Positions 16,072-24,836 of a stretch of 64,000 bases of DNA are shown in pieces. Location of the stretch: contig NC_010528.1 of assembly GCF_000069785.1 (NCBI RefSeq), positions 1,364,001 through 1,428,000 of the forward strand, given 5' to 3'. The notes beneath the pieces were generated by a model, which did no database searches, was not told the origin of the DNA, and saw only the letters and a program-made list of their open reading frames with translations. How positions within the stretch are numbered: position 1 is the stretch's first letter; the number at the start of each line of letters is the position of its first letter. A program made the translations under genes and the position numbers. The stretch is from Cupriavidus taiwanensis LMG 19424 (GTDB lineage: Bacteria > Pseudomonadota > Gammaproteobacteria > Burkholderiales > Burkholderiaceae).

Positions 16072-17127
16072 TCAGCCCTGGTTGACCAGCACGCGGGCGT
16101 CGCTGACGTGGCCGCGGTACGCCTCGAAGATGCGGCGCAGCGCCGCTTCCATGCCGATCTCCGGGCGCCAGCCCAGTTCCTCGATGGTGTTGTCGATTTT
16201 CGGCACGCGGTGCTGCACGTCCTGGTAGCCCTTGCCGTAGAAGTCGCCCGAGGAGGTCTCGACGATTTTGGTGAGGCGCGCCTGCTGCGCGTACTCCGGG
16301 TAGTCGGCGGCCATCTTCAGCATCATCTCGGCCAGCTCGCGCACCGAGTGGATATTGCCGGGGTTGCCGATGTTGTAAATCTTGCCGCTGGCCACGCCGC
16401 CCGGGTTCTCGATGATGCGCATCAGCGCGCTGATGCCGTCGGCGATGTCGGCGAAGGCGCGTTGCTGCGCGCCGCCGTCGACCAGCTTGATCGGTTCGCC
16501 GCGCACGATGTGGCCGAGGAACTGCGTCACCACGCGCGACGAGCCTTCCTTCGATTCGAAGATCGAGTCCAGCCCGGCGCCGATCCAGTTGAAGGGGCGG
16601 AACAGCGTGTAGTCCAGGCCCTGCTCCATGCCGTAGGCGTGGATCACGCGGTCCATCAGCTGCTTGGAGCAGGCATAGATCCAGCGCGGCTTGCTGATCG
16701 GGCCGTAGACCAGCGGCGAGGCGTCGGGGTCGAACGCCTCGTCGCTGCACATGCCGTAGACCTCCGAGGTCGACGGGAACACCAGGTGCTTGCCGTACTT
16801 GACCGCGGCGCGCACGATCGGCAGGTTGGCTTCGAAGTCGAGCTCGAACACGCGCAGCGGCTGGCGCACGTAGGTGGCGGGGGTGGCGATGGCCACCAGC
16901 GGCAGCACCACGTCGCACTTGCGGATGTTGTACTCGATCCACTCCTTGTTGATGGTGATGTCGCCCTCGAAGAAGTGCATGCGCGGATGCTCGACGAGAT
17001 CGCCGAGGCGGTCCGTGTTCATGTCCATGCCGTAGACTTCCCACGGCGTGGTTTCCAGGATGCGGCGCGTCAGGTGGTGGCCGATGAAGCCGTTGACGCC
17101 AAGGATGAGTACTTTCTTGACTTGCAT
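16072..17127 (-). CDS. NAD-dependent UDP-glucuronate decarboxylase-like protein (ArnA C-terminal domain type)
   Basis: 351 residues, a short-chain extended epimerase/decarboxylase. NAD-binding motif GVNGFIG (10-16), catalytic Y151xxxK155 (YACSK) and the ST pair in PSTSEVYG. It corresponds to the C-terminal half of E. coli ArnA, which oxidatively decarboxylates UDP-glucuronic acid to UDP-4-keto-pentose; the ArnA formyltransferase half is absent. It begins 3 bp after the arnT-like gene and is cotranscribed with it. The product would feed 4-amino-arabinose (or UDP-xylose) synthesis for lipid A or O-chain modification. Other arn enzymes are not in the window. Confidence 0.82.
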   Translation of the reverse strand: MQVKKVLILGVNGFIGHHLTRRILETTPWEVYGMDMNTDRLGDLVEHPRMHFFEGDITINKEWIEYNIRKCDVVLPLVAIATPATYVRQPLRVFELDFEANLPIVRAAVKYGKHLVFPSTSEVYGMCSDEAFDPDASPLVYGPISKPRWIYACSKQLMDRVIHAYGMEQGLDYTLFRPFNWIGAGLDSIFESKEGSSRVVTQFLGHIVRGEPIKLVDGGAQQRAFADIADGISALMRIIENPGGVASGKIYNIGNPGNIHSVRELAEMMLKMAADYPEYAQQARLTKIVETSSGDFYGKGYQDVQHRVPKIDNTIEELGWRPEIGMEAALRRIFEAYRGHVSDARVLVNQG

Positions 17128-17130
17128 GCG

Positions 17131-18951
17131 TTAAGGAGTGGCGTGGAAATCGGAAACAAGCCGGCGCGTCTGGCGCTCGCCGGCCAAGGCAAAGTTGGAC
17201 ACCGCAACTCGGCGCCAGTCGCGCGCGATGACATGCATCGGCACACGCGCGCTCAGTTCGGCAAACGTTGCCGGCGACAGCAGCGCGACGGCGCGCGGAC
17301 CGTGCTGCCAGGCGTCGACGAAGGCCTCGACGGTCGGCACCCACTTTTGCGGCTCCTGCGCGGCGCCGAAGTCCAGTTCGTCGGCCTGCGCCACCATGGT
17401 GAGCGGATGGCCGAGGTAGAACGGCAGCGTATGGTCAAGCATGCCGACGCCGTACAGCGGCATGCCGGGCCGCAGCACGCGTTCGATCGGCGCCACCAGG
17501 TCGATGCCGGAGGCTGCACGGCCGATCGCTTCGTGGCCCAGCAGCGCGGCGGAGAACGCCAGCAGCATGCCGAACGCATAGCCGGTGACACTGGCCATGC
17601 GGCCGCGGCGCCGTTGCAGCCATCGCGCCGCGGCGGCACTCGCGATCAGCAGCGCGCACGCCAGCGCCACCCACGGCGCATAGGCGCGGTATAGCGCGTT
17701 GGGCGTATGGTTGGCATCGAGCGTGGCCACCCACGGGCTCGCCAGCATGCCGAGCGTGCCGACGGCCAGCATGGCGCGCAGCTGCCAGTCCCAGGCACGC
17801 TCGCCGGCCTGCGTCAGCGCCACGCCGGCCAGGATGCCGAGCGCGGGAAACATCGGCACGATGTAGCCCGGCAGCTTCGAGCCGGACAGGCTGAAGAACA
17901 CAAAAATGGCCAGCGCCCACAGGCCGGTCATCAGCGCCGGCTGGAAGGGCGGGGTGGCGCCGGCGCCCGCGGACCGGACCACGCCGGCGCGTTGCGCGAC
18001 CGCGCGGACCATGCCCGGCAGCAAGCCCAGCCAGGGCAGGAAGCCGCCTGCCAGCAGCGGCACGAAGTACCACGGCGCGCCCGGGCGCGCATGCGCGGTC
18101 GAGGTATAGCGCTGCCAGTGCTCGTGGATGAAGAAGAAGCGCAGGAATTCGGGGTTGCGCCGCGCCACCAGCCAGTACCACGGCACCGCCACCAGCAGCA
18201 TCAGCGCGATCCCGGCCGGGGCATGCAGGCGCCGCCACAGCGCCAGGTCGCGCGTCACGGCGGTGTAGAGCACCAGCACCAGCCCGGGCAGCACCACCCC
18301 GACCAGCCCCTTGGTGAGCACCGCCACGCCCATTGCCGCCCAGCACGCCAGCATCCAGCGGCGGCGCGCGGCCGGCGCAGTGGCCGGATGCTGCGCCAGC
18401 AGCAGGCCCGCCAGCACGCAGGCCATGGCGCCCGACAGCGTCATGTCGAGCGTGTTGAAATGCGCCGCCACGTTCCACATTGGCGCGCCGGCCAGCACCA
18501 GCCCGGCCATCACCCCGGCGCGCTTGCCGAACCAGCGTGCGGCCGCCAGCATCGATGCCCCCAGCCCCACGGCGCCCGCCAGCGCCACGCACAGCCGCGC
18601 CTGCCAGTCGCCAATGCCGAACAACGCGTAGGACACCGCCGTCATCCACATGTGAAGCGGCGGCTTCTCGAAGTACTTCAGGCCGTCATAGCGGATCGTG
18701 ACCCAGTCGCCGCTGTTGAGCATCTCGCGGGCGATCTCGGCATAGCGGCCCTCGTCGGGGCCCAGCAGGTGACGCATGCCGAGCGTGCCGAACCACAGCA
18801 GCGCAAAGGCCATCACCACCAGCATCGGCACCAGTATCGGCACCCCGGCGGTGCGTGCCGCATCCCCGGCCATGGCGGCCCTGGCAGGGAGCAGACCCGG
18901 AGCGGCGGCAACGCGGTCGGGATGGTGCGGCATGCGGGAACGGAACAGCAT
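17131..18951 (-). CDS. ArnT-like lipid A glycosyltransferase (GT39/GT83 membrane protein)
   Basis: 606 residues from the chosen ATG at 18951 (18933 is equally possible; neither has a strong ribosome-binding site). A first membrane segment is followed by the periplasmic family motif GPDEGRYAEIAREML, in which the acidic pair is the catalytic site of ArnT/PMT enzymes. About a dozen membrane segments and a soluble C-terminal part follow. ArnT transfers 4-amino-4-deoxy-L-arabinose from undecaprenyl phosphate to lipid A, lowering affinity for polymyxins. The gene is divergent from a PmrAB-like pair with a PmrA-box-like element between them, supporting this role. The exact donor sugar is not provable from sequence. 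Confidence 0.8.
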   Translation of the reverse strand: MLFRSRMPHHPDRVAAAPGLLPARAAMAGDAARTAGVPILVPMLVVMAFALLWFGTLGMRHLLGPDEGRYAEIAREMLNSGDWVTIRYDGLKYFEKPPLHMWMTAVSYALFGIGDWQARLCVALAGAVGLGASMLAAARWFGKRAGVMAGLVLAGAPMWNVAAHFNTLDMTLSGAMACVLAGLLLAQHPATAPAARRRWMLACWAAMGVAVLTKGLVGVVLPGLVLVLYTAVTRDLALWRRLHAPAGIALMLLVAVPWYWLVARRNPEFLRFFFIHEHWQRYTSTAHARPGAPWYFVPLLAGGFLPWLGLLPGMVRAVAQRAGVVRSAGAGATPPFQPALMTGLWALAIFVFFSLSGSKLPGYIVPMFPALGILAGVALTQAGERAWDWQLRAMLAVGTLGMLASPWVATLDANHTPNALYRAYAPWVALACALLIASAAAARWLQRRRGRMASVTGYAFGMLLAFSAALLGHEAIGRAASGIDLVAPIERVLRPGMPLYGVGMLDHTLPFYLGHPLTMVAQADELDFGAAQEPQKWVPTVEAFVDAWQHGPRAVALLSPATFAELSARVPMHVIARDWRRVAVSNFALAGERQTRRLVSDFHATP

Positions 18952-19094
18952 GGGCGGGAACAGGATGGCGCGGCACAGGCCGCGGCAAGTGGCGAGCGGG
19001 CCGGTGCGGGCGGACCAGCCATGTCCACGCCGGTGAGGCGCGCCGCGTTGTACGGGCAGGCAATTGAAAGGTGAGCGGAGCATAATCCGCGAAC

Positions 19095-19111
19095 CTTAAT
19101 GGCACATTAAG
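19095..19111. promoter_or_regulatory. PmrA-box-like element between arnT-like gene and response regulator
   Basis: CTTAATG-GCA-CATTAAG, a perfect 7-bp inverted repeat. Its two TTAA cores are 11 bp apart, the spacing of the CTTAAT-N5-CTTAAT PmrA box known from enterobacteria. In this otherwise very GC-rich region the A/T-rich half-sites stand out. It could control both the divergent arnT-like operon and the regulator itself. Confidence 0.55.
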
Positions 19112-19155
19112 CGGCGCGCGCACCACGCCGTGATACCTCCAGGCCACTCCAGAGC

Positions 19156-19827
19156 ATGAGACTTTTGATTGTTGAAGATGACCCGATGCTGGGCGACGGC
19201 CTGCGGCGCGGCCTGCAGCTGCTCGACTACGCGGTCGACTGGTTTCGCAACGGCACCGACGCCGATCACGCGCTCGGCCTGGCCCACTACGATGCCGTGG
19301 TGCTGGATCTGGGCCTGCCGGGCGAAGACGGCATGACGTTGCTGGCGCGCTGGCGCGCGCGCGGCAGCCGCATCCCGGTGATCGTGCTGACCGCGCGCGA
19401 TGCCGTCGACAGCCGCATCGGCGGGCTCGATGCCGGTGCCGACGACTACCTGGTCAAGCCGGTCGCGCTCGATGAACTGGCCGCGCGGCTGCGCGCTGTC
19501 ACGCGCCGCGCGGCGGGGATGTCCGCCCCGGTGTGGCAGCACGGCGCGCTGACCTTCCACCCGGCCGCGCGCCAGGCGTACTGGCAGGGCAAGCCGGTCG
19601 AGCTGACCAGCCGCGAAGCCATGCTGCTCGAACTGTTGCTGGCGCACCCCAACCGCCTGCTGACGCGCGAAATCCTGCGCGACAAGCTCTATGACTGGCA
19701 GGGCGGGATCGAGAGCAACGCGCTGGAAGTCCACATCCACCACTTGCGCCGCAAGATCCATCCGAAGATCGTGCGCACCTTCCGCGGCGCCGGCTACACG
19801 CTGGGCGCGGCCGAGGACTGCGCATGA
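19156..19827 (+). CDS. OmpR-family response regulator (PmrA/QseB-like)
   Basis: 223 residues: receiver domain 1-115 with phosphoacceptor D51 (VVLDLGLPGEDG), acidic pocket E7-D8-D9 and switch lysine in LVKPV, then a winged-helix DNA-binding domain (about 125-220) with VHIHHLRRKI. It is the cytoplasmic partner of the kinase that starts within its stop codon (ATGA at 19824). Sequence style places it in the PmrA/QseB/BasR group. It is divergent from the arnT-like gene, its probable target. Confidence 0.88.
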   Translation: MRLLIVEDDPMLGDGLRRGLQLLDYAVDWFRNGTDADHALGLAHYDAVVLDLGLPGEDGMTLLARWRARGSRIPVIVLTARDAVDSRIGGLDAGADDYLVKPVALDELAARLRAVTRRAAGMSAPVWQHGALTFHPAARQAYWQGKPVELTSREAMLLELLLAHPNRLLTREILRDKLYDWQGGIESNALEVHIHHLRRKIHPKIVRTFRGAGYTLGAAEDCA

Positions 19828-21188
19828 CGCTGCAGCGCAGGCTGGTGCTGGCGGTGCTGGTGGCCGCGCCGGTGGTATGGCTGCTGACGCTGGGCATGAC
19901 CTATGTGCGCGCGCGGCACGAGATCAACGAGCTCTATGACACCGACATGGTACGCATGGCGCTGCAGATGCAGTCGGTCGTGCCGCTGGTCGACATCGGC
20001 GCGGGCATGTCGCGCGCGCGCGTGCCGCGTCTCGACGAAGGCGACCTGGGCGACGCCGGCCTCGGCGACCTGGCCATTGCCGCCTGGCTGCCCGACGGCA
20101 AGCCGCTGCATATCGATCCCGACGGCGACAAGCTGCCCCGCGCCGAGGGCGTCAAGGGCTTTACCGAAGTCACGCTCGAGCGGCAGCGCTGGCGGCTCTA
20201 TTACCTCGACGATCCCGACACCGGCTGGCGCGTGTGCGTGGGCCAGCAGCTGGGCGAGCGCAATGAGCTGATCCTGTCCTACATTGCCGCGCAGGTGCTG
20301 CCTTGGGCCGTGGGCCTGCCGCTGCTGATCGGCCTGCTGATCGGCTTCATGCGCCGCGCGCTGGCGCCGGTGCGCATGCTGTCCGCGGATATCGAAGCGC
20401 GCGCCGCGGACGATCGCCGTCCGCTCAGCCTCGATGCCGTGCCGGGCGAACTGGTGCCGCTGGTGCACGCGATGAACCGGCTGCTGGCGCGCGTCTCCGA
20501 TTCGATCGAGCATGAGCGGCGCCTGACGGCGGATGCCGCGCACGAAATGCGCACGCCGCTGGCAGCGCTCAAGGCGCAGTGGGAAATCGCCGAGCGCTCG
20601 CCCGACCGCGACGAACGCGCGCTGGCGCGGGCCAATGTCGCCGCCGGCATCGACCGTATCGGCCGGCTGGTGTCGCAGCTGCTGACGCTGAGCCGGCTCG
20701 AGGATGCCGCCGGGCTGCCGTCGCGCCAGCCGGTCAACTGGATACCGGTGGCACAGCAGGCGTTGTCCGACTGCCTGGCGCTGGCGCAGCACAAGCAGGT
20801 CGACGTGGAGCTGGCCTGGCCGCCGCCGGGCCAGGCTGCGTTGCCGGTCGCGGGCGATTCCGCGCTGCTGTCGCTGCTGCTGCGCAACCTGCTCGACAAC
20901 GCGATCCGCTACAGCCCGCCAGGCGCGCTGGTGCTGGTCGATTTCCGGCCCGACAGCATCACCGTGCGCGACCAGGGTCCCGGCGTCGCGCCCGAATTGC
21001 TGGCGCGCCTCGGTGACCGCTTTTTCCGCGGCGGCGCCGGGCAGCACGAGCAGGGCCACGGCCTGGGCATTTCCATCGCGCGGCGCGTGGCGCGGCTGCA
21101 TGGGCTGGAGCTGGGATTTGCCAACGGGGCCGACGGTGCCGGGCGTGCCGGCACGGGACTGGCCGTGCGCATCGCCCGCGGCGCCTGA
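19824..21188 (+). CDS. Sensor histidine kinase (PmrB/QseC-like)
   Basis: 454 residues. Two membrane segments (about 7-25 and 155-175) flank a periplasmic sensor of about 125 residues that is rich in acidic residues (DEGDLGDAGLGD, then DPDGDKLP), which might bind cations or cationic peptides. HAMP-like linker, then dimerisation box with H240 (DAAHEMRTPLAAL), N box LLDNAIRYSP, and G boxes DQGPGV and GHGLGISI. The start overlaps the response-regulator stop by 4 bp. The acidic sensor differs from the short ExxE iron sensor of Salmonella PmrB, so the signal may differ. Confidence 0.87.
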   Translation: MTLQRRLVLAVLVAAPVVWLLTLGMTYVRARHEINELYDTDMVRMALQMQSVVPLVDIGAGMSRARVPRLDEGDLGDAGLGDLAIAAWLPDGKPLHIDPDGDKLPRAEGVKGFTEVTLERQRWRLYYLDDPDTGWRVCVGQQLGERNELILSYIAAQVLPWAVGLPLLIGLLIGFMRRALAPVRMLSADIEARAADDRRPLSLDAVPGELVPLVHAMNRLLARVSDSIEHERRLTADAAHEMRTPLAALKAQWEIAERSPDRDERALARANVAAGIDRIGRLVSQLLTLSRLEDAAGLPSRQPVNWIPVAQQALSDCLALAQHKQVDVELAWPPPGQAALPVAGDSALLSLLLRNLLDNAIRYSPPGALVLVDFRPDSITVRDQGPGVAPELLARLGDRFFRGGAGQHEQGHGLGISIARRVARLHGLELGFANGADGAGRAGTGLAVRIARGA

Positions 21189-21212
21189 AACAGCCTGAAA
21201 CAGCCTGAAACA
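21183..21212 (+). repeat. Three perfect 10-bp tandem repeats across the kinase stop codon
   Basis: GCCTGAAACA occurs three times in succession (21183-21192, 21193-21202, 21203-21212). The first copy contains the stop codon of the histidine kinase, so each gain or loss of a unit leaves the protein end unchanged. No function is evident. Confidence 0.8.
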
Positions 21213-21222
21213 GCCAGAGACG

Positions 21223-21254
21223 AAAACGCCCCGCACGGTTTCCCGTGCGGGGCG
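21223..21254 (-). terminator. Rho-independent terminator of tex
   Basis: Perfect 12-bp stem CGCCCCGCACGG (21227-21238) / CCGTGCGGGGCG (21243-21254) with a TTTC loop. On the minus strand it is followed by TTTT (21223-21226). It begins 21 bp after the tex stop codon and also lies beyond the convergent kinase gene. Confidence 0.85.
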
Positions 21255-21275
21255 CTGTGCCCGAGGCAGGTGCGA

Positions 21276-23621
21276 TCAGCGCTTGAGCTTGGCGAAGGCG
21301 GCGGCCATGGCGCCGGCCGGCTCCGGCTCGCGGCGGCCGCCGCCGAAGCCCTTGCCGCCGCCATTGCGCTGGCCGCCCCGGTCGCTGCCGGCGCGCGCCG
21401 CGGCCTGGCCGGGTTCGTCGTCGAGCCGCATCGACAGGCCGATGCGATTGCGCTTGACGTCTACCTCCATCACCTTGACCTTGACGATCTGCCCGGCCTT
21501 GACCACTTCGTGCGCGTCCTTGACGAACTTGTTCGACAGCGCCGAGATATGGACCAGGCCATCCTGGTGCACGCCGATATCGACAAACGCGCCGAACGCG
21601 GCCACGTTGGTGACCACGCCTTCCAGCACCATGCCGGGCTGCAGGTCCTTCACGTCCTCGACGCCCTCCTGGAAGGTCGCGGTCTTGAACTCCGGACGCG
21701 GGTCGCGGCCCGGCTTTTCCAGCTCGGACAGGATGTCGCGCACCGTGGGCAGGCCGAACGATTCGTCGGTGAATTTTTCCGGCGCCAGGCCGCGCAGCGC
21801 CTCGCGGTTGCCCATCACGTCGCGCAGGCCCTTCTTGACGTGGTCCAGGATGCGCTGCACCACCGGGTACGCTTCCGGGTGCACCGACGAGCGGTCCAGC
21901 GGATTGTCGCCGTCGTTGATGCGCAGGAAGCCCGCGGCCTGCTCGAAGGTCTTGTCGCCCAGGCGCGGCACCTGCTTCAACGCACTGCGGTTGGCGAAGG
22001 CGCCGTTGGCGTCGCGGAACTCGACGATATTGCGCGCCAGCACCGAGTTCAGGCCCGACACACGCGCCAGCAGCGGCGCCGACGCGGTGTTGACATCGAC
22101 GCCGACGGCGTTGACGCAGTCCTCGACCACCGCGTCGAGCGCGCGCGCCAGTTCGCGCTGGTTGACGTCGTGCTGGTACTGGCCCACGCCGATCGACTTG
22201 GGATCGATCTTGACCAGCTCGGCCAGCGGATCCTGCAGCCGGCGCGCGATCGACACCGCCCCGCGCAGCGACACGTCCAGGTCGGGGAACTCCTTGGCGG
22301 CCAGTTCGGACGCCGAGTAGACCGACGCGCCGGCTTCGCTGACCACGATCTTGGTCAGCTTCAGCTCGGGCATCTGCCTGATCAGGTCCTGCACCAGCTT
22401 GTCGGTCTCGCGGCTGGCGGTGCCGTTGCCGATCGAAACCAGCGCCACCCCGTGCTGCTTTGCCAGGCGTGCCAGCACGGCGAGCGAACCGTTCCAGTCG
22501 CGGCGCGGCTCGTGCGGGTAGATGGTGGCGGTCTCCAGCAGCTTGCCGGTGCTGTCCACCACGGCCACCTTGCAGCCGGTGCGGATGCCCGGGTCGATGC
22601 CCATCACCGCCTTGGGACCGGCCGGCGCCGCCAGCAGCAGCTCATGCAGGTTGCGGCCGAACACCTTGATGGCCTCGCTCTCGGCGGTCTCGCGCAGCTG
22701 CGTCAGCAGCTCGGTCTCCAAGTGCGGCTGCACCTTGACGCGCCAGCACCAGCGGCACACGTCGCCCAGCCACTTGTCGGCGGGGCGGCCCAGCTGCTGG
22801 ATGCCGACATGGCGCGCGATCATGCCTTCGCACGGGTGCGGCACCATCGCGTCCTGCTCTTCGCCCAGGCCCAGCTTGACCATCAGCACGCCGGCATTGC
22901 GGCCGCGGAACAGCGCCAGCGCGCGATGCGACGGCACCGTGCGCAAGGTCTCGCTGTAGTTGTAGTAGTCGCGGAATTTCTCTTCTTCCGCGGTTTCCTT
23001 GCCTTCCATCACCGTGGAGGCCACCACGCCGTGGTTCCACAGGTGCTCGCGCAGCTTGCCCAGCAGTTCGGCGGTTTCGCCGAACTGCTCCGACAGGATG
23101 TCGCGCGCGCCGTCCAGCGCCGCCTTGACGTCGGGCACGCCGCCGTCGGCGGTGGGGTTGCCATTGACGTACTTCGCCGCCTCGGCCTGCGGGTCGAGCG
23201 TGGGATCGGCCAGCAACGCCAGCGCCAGCGGCTCCAGCCCGCATTCGCGCGCAATCTGGGCGCGGGTGCGGCGCTTGGGCTTGTAGGGCAGGTAGAGATC
23301 TTCCAGCGCCTGCTTGGTCTGCGCGGCTTCGATGGCCGCCTGCAGCTCGGGCGTGAGCTTGCCTTGCTCCTCGATCGACGCCAGGATCGCGGCGCGGCGG
23401 TCCTCCATGTCGCGCAGGTACAGCAGGCGCTCTTCCAGGTTGCGCAGCTGCGTGTCGTCGAGGTTGCCGGTCACTTCCTTGCGGTAGCGGGCAATGAAGG
23501 GGACGGTGGCGCCTTCATCGAGCAGCGCCACGGCCGCGGCCACCTGGCGGGGCTGCACGGACAGTTCGGCCGCGATAAGCGCGACGATCTTTTGCGAGAC
23601 GGATGCGGGCAGGTTGGACAT
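21276..23621 (-). CDS. tex: RNA-binding transcription accessory protein Tex
   Basis: 781 residues, typical Tex length. Helical N-terminal part with [15 protein letters not shown], a YqgF-like RNase-H-fold domain ([17 protein letters not shown], around residues 340-450), helix-hairpin-helix repeats ([17 protein letters not shown]), and a C-terminal S1 RNA-binding domain ([21 protein letters not shown], about 650-720) with a glycine/arginine-rich tail. Tex is a conserved nucleic-acid-binding protein affecting transcription and virulence-gene expression in several bacteria; its exact activity is uncertain. Single gene with its own terminator. Confidence 0.94.
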   Translation of the reverse strand: MSNLPASVSQKIVALIAAELSVQPRQVAAAVALLDEGATVPFIARYRKEVTGNLDDTQLRNLEERLLYLRDMEDRRAAILASIEEQGKLTPELQAAIEAAQTKQALEDLYLPYKPKRRTRAQIARECGLEPLALALLADPTLDPQAEAAKYVNGNPTADGGVPDVKAALDGARDILSEQFGETAELLGKLREHLWNHGVVASTVMEGKETAEEEKFRDYYNYSETLRTVPSHRALALFRGRNAGVLMVKLGLGEEQDAMVPHPCEGMIARHVGIQQLGRPADKWLGDVCRWCWRVKVQPHLETELLTQLRETAESEAIKVFGRNLHELLLAAPAGPKAVMGIDPGIRTGCKVAVVDSTGKLLETATIYPHEPRRDWNGSLAVLARLAKQHGVALVSIGNGTASRETDKLVQDLIRQMPELKLTKIVVSEAGASVYSASELAAKEFPDLDVSLRGAVSIARRLQDPLAELVKIDPKSIGVGQYQHDVNQRELARALDAVVEDCVNAVGVDVNTASAPLLARVSGLNSVLARNIVEFRDANGAFANRSALKQVPRLGDKTFEQAAGFLRINDGDNPLDRSSVHPEAYPVVQRILDHVKKGLRDVMGNREALRGLAPEKFTDESFGLPTVRDILSELEKPGRDPRPEFKTATFQEGVEDVKDLQPGMVLEGVVTNVAAFGAFVDIGVHQDGLVHISALSNKFVKDAHEVVKAGQIVKVKVMEVDVKRNRIGLSMRLDDEPGQAAARAGSDRGGQRNGGGKGFGGGRREPEPAGAMAAAFAKLKR

Positions 23622-23786
23622 CGTGGAACGCAGCGTGAGACGCAGTCAGTCGAAAGCGGGGCATTTTGCCACAAGCGCGCGGGCGTCCGGCGCGGCTGGC
23701 GCCGCAGGCCAGGCGGGCGGCGTCGCGCGCACCTGCAGGGCGACCGCGGGCAGGCCGCGCTCCGGCCCGGATGCTAGAATCCGGAC

Positions 23787-24575
23787 ATGATCGTCAAGTC
23801 CCGCCCGGCCGTTGCCAAGGCCACCCTCCCGGCCATGCCAACCTTCGCCAATGTGTCCGATGTCTTCCTGATCCGCCGCGGTGCCCTGGCCGCCGTGGCC
23901 GTGGCGGCATGCGCTGCGCTGATGCCGCTGCGCGCGGCACAGGCGCAGGCCTCGGCCCCCGCCGCCGCACCCGCTGCCGCGCGCGACTTTGCCGCCGAGC
24001 GCAAGGCCATCGGCGATTCGCGCGCGTGGACCAACTACCGCTTTGCCGCCGCCGAGCGCGAGTGCTACAGCAAGTTCTTCGTCACCCGCTGCATCGACAA
24101 TGCCAAGGAAATCCAGCGCGAGGAGCTGCAGGTGCTGCGCAAGCGCGAGCTGGAAGTGGGCGAGGCCGAGCGTGCCCACCGCGCTGCCGAGCGCGACCGC
24201 GAACAGGCGCTGCGCCGCGCCGAGTTCGAGGCCAGCCAGCCGCAGCGCGCCGCCAGCGAGCAGTCCAGCCGCGAGGCGTACGAGAAAAAGCAGCAGGAAC
24301 AGCAGCTGCGCGACGCGCAGCGCCAGGCCGGGGCGCCGCAGCGCGCCGCCAACGCCCAGGCCTACGAAAAGAAGCAGTCTGACTTCGATGCCCGCATGCG
24401 CGAGGCGCAGCAGAAGGGCGCGGAGCAGGCCCGCCAGCGCGAGGAGAACGTGAAGGCATACGACGCCAAGCAGCGCGACCTCGAGCAGCGCCAGAAGGCG
24501 CTGGAAGAGCGGCGCGCCAAGGCCAGGGAGCAGCAACAGGGCCCGGCGTCGGCGCCGCGCCCGTTCGGCTTCTGA
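23787..24575 (+). CDS. Exported coiled-coil protein of unknown function
   Basis: 262 residues. An N-terminal hydrophobic stretch (about 28-52, ending AAQAQA) reads as a signal peptide with an unusually long n-region, so a later start at the ATG at 23835 is possible. A small cysteine-containing segment follows (ECYSKFFVTRCIDNAKE, about 92-108), then more than 140 residues of alanine-, glutamate-, glutamine- and arginine-rich helix predicted to be a coiled coil. The two cysteines may form a disulfide in the periplasm. No enzymatic motif. A possible -10 (TAGAAT, 23775-23780) ends 6 bp before the ATG. I do not recognise a named family. Confidence 0.7.
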   Translation: MIVKSRPAVAKATLPAMPTFANVSDVFLIRRGALAAVAVAACAALMPLRAAQAQASAPAAAPAAARDFAAERKAIGDSRAWTNYRFAAAERECYSKFFVTRCIDNAKEIQREELQVLRKRELEVGEAERAHRAAERDREQALRRAEFEASQPQRAASEQSSREAYEKKQQEQQLRDAQRQAGAPQRAANAQAYEKKQSDFDARMREAQQKGAEQARQREENVKAYDAKQRDLEQRQKALEERRAKAREQQQGPASAPRPFGF

Positions 24576-24607
24576 GCGCCGGCACGGTGATGGCAGCGGA
24601 GGCAAAG

Positions 24608-24811
24608 ATGGACAGCAACCTGAATACCCTCGAACGGCGCATCATGGAATTGCAGATCGAGCACCGCGATCTCGACTTCCTGATCGACCGGCTGGCCGGC
24701 GATGCAATCCATGACGAACTGCAGCTGCGCCGGCTGAAGAAGCGCCGGCTCAAGCTGAAGGACGCCATCACGCTGCTGCAGCTGCAGTTGGAACCCGACG
24801 TGCCGGCCTGA
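24608..24811 (+). CDS. YdcH family (DUF465) small protein
   Basis: 67 residues from the ATG at 24608, chosen for the GGAGG 5-9 nt upstream. All-helical, with the DUF465 pattern: an N-terminal helix LERRIMELQIEHRDLDFLID and a C-terminal basic helix LRRLKKRRLKLKDAI. YdcH-type proteins are small and widespread with no settled function. It lies between the coiled-coil protein (33 bp upstream) and the helicase (25 bp downstream) and is probably in one transcript with both. Confidence 0.8.
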   Translation: MDSNLNTLERRIMELQIEHRDLDFLIDRLAGDAIHDELQLRRLKKRRLKLKDAITLLQLQLEPDVPA

Positions 24812-24836
24812 GCGCCGACGCGCCCCGGGCGCGGCG

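Noticed and set aside
21270..23777. Plus-strand open frame of 835 codons opposite tex
   Set aside because: Product is composed of reverse-frame low-complexity H/R/A/G sequence. The tex gene on the other strand is unmistakable.
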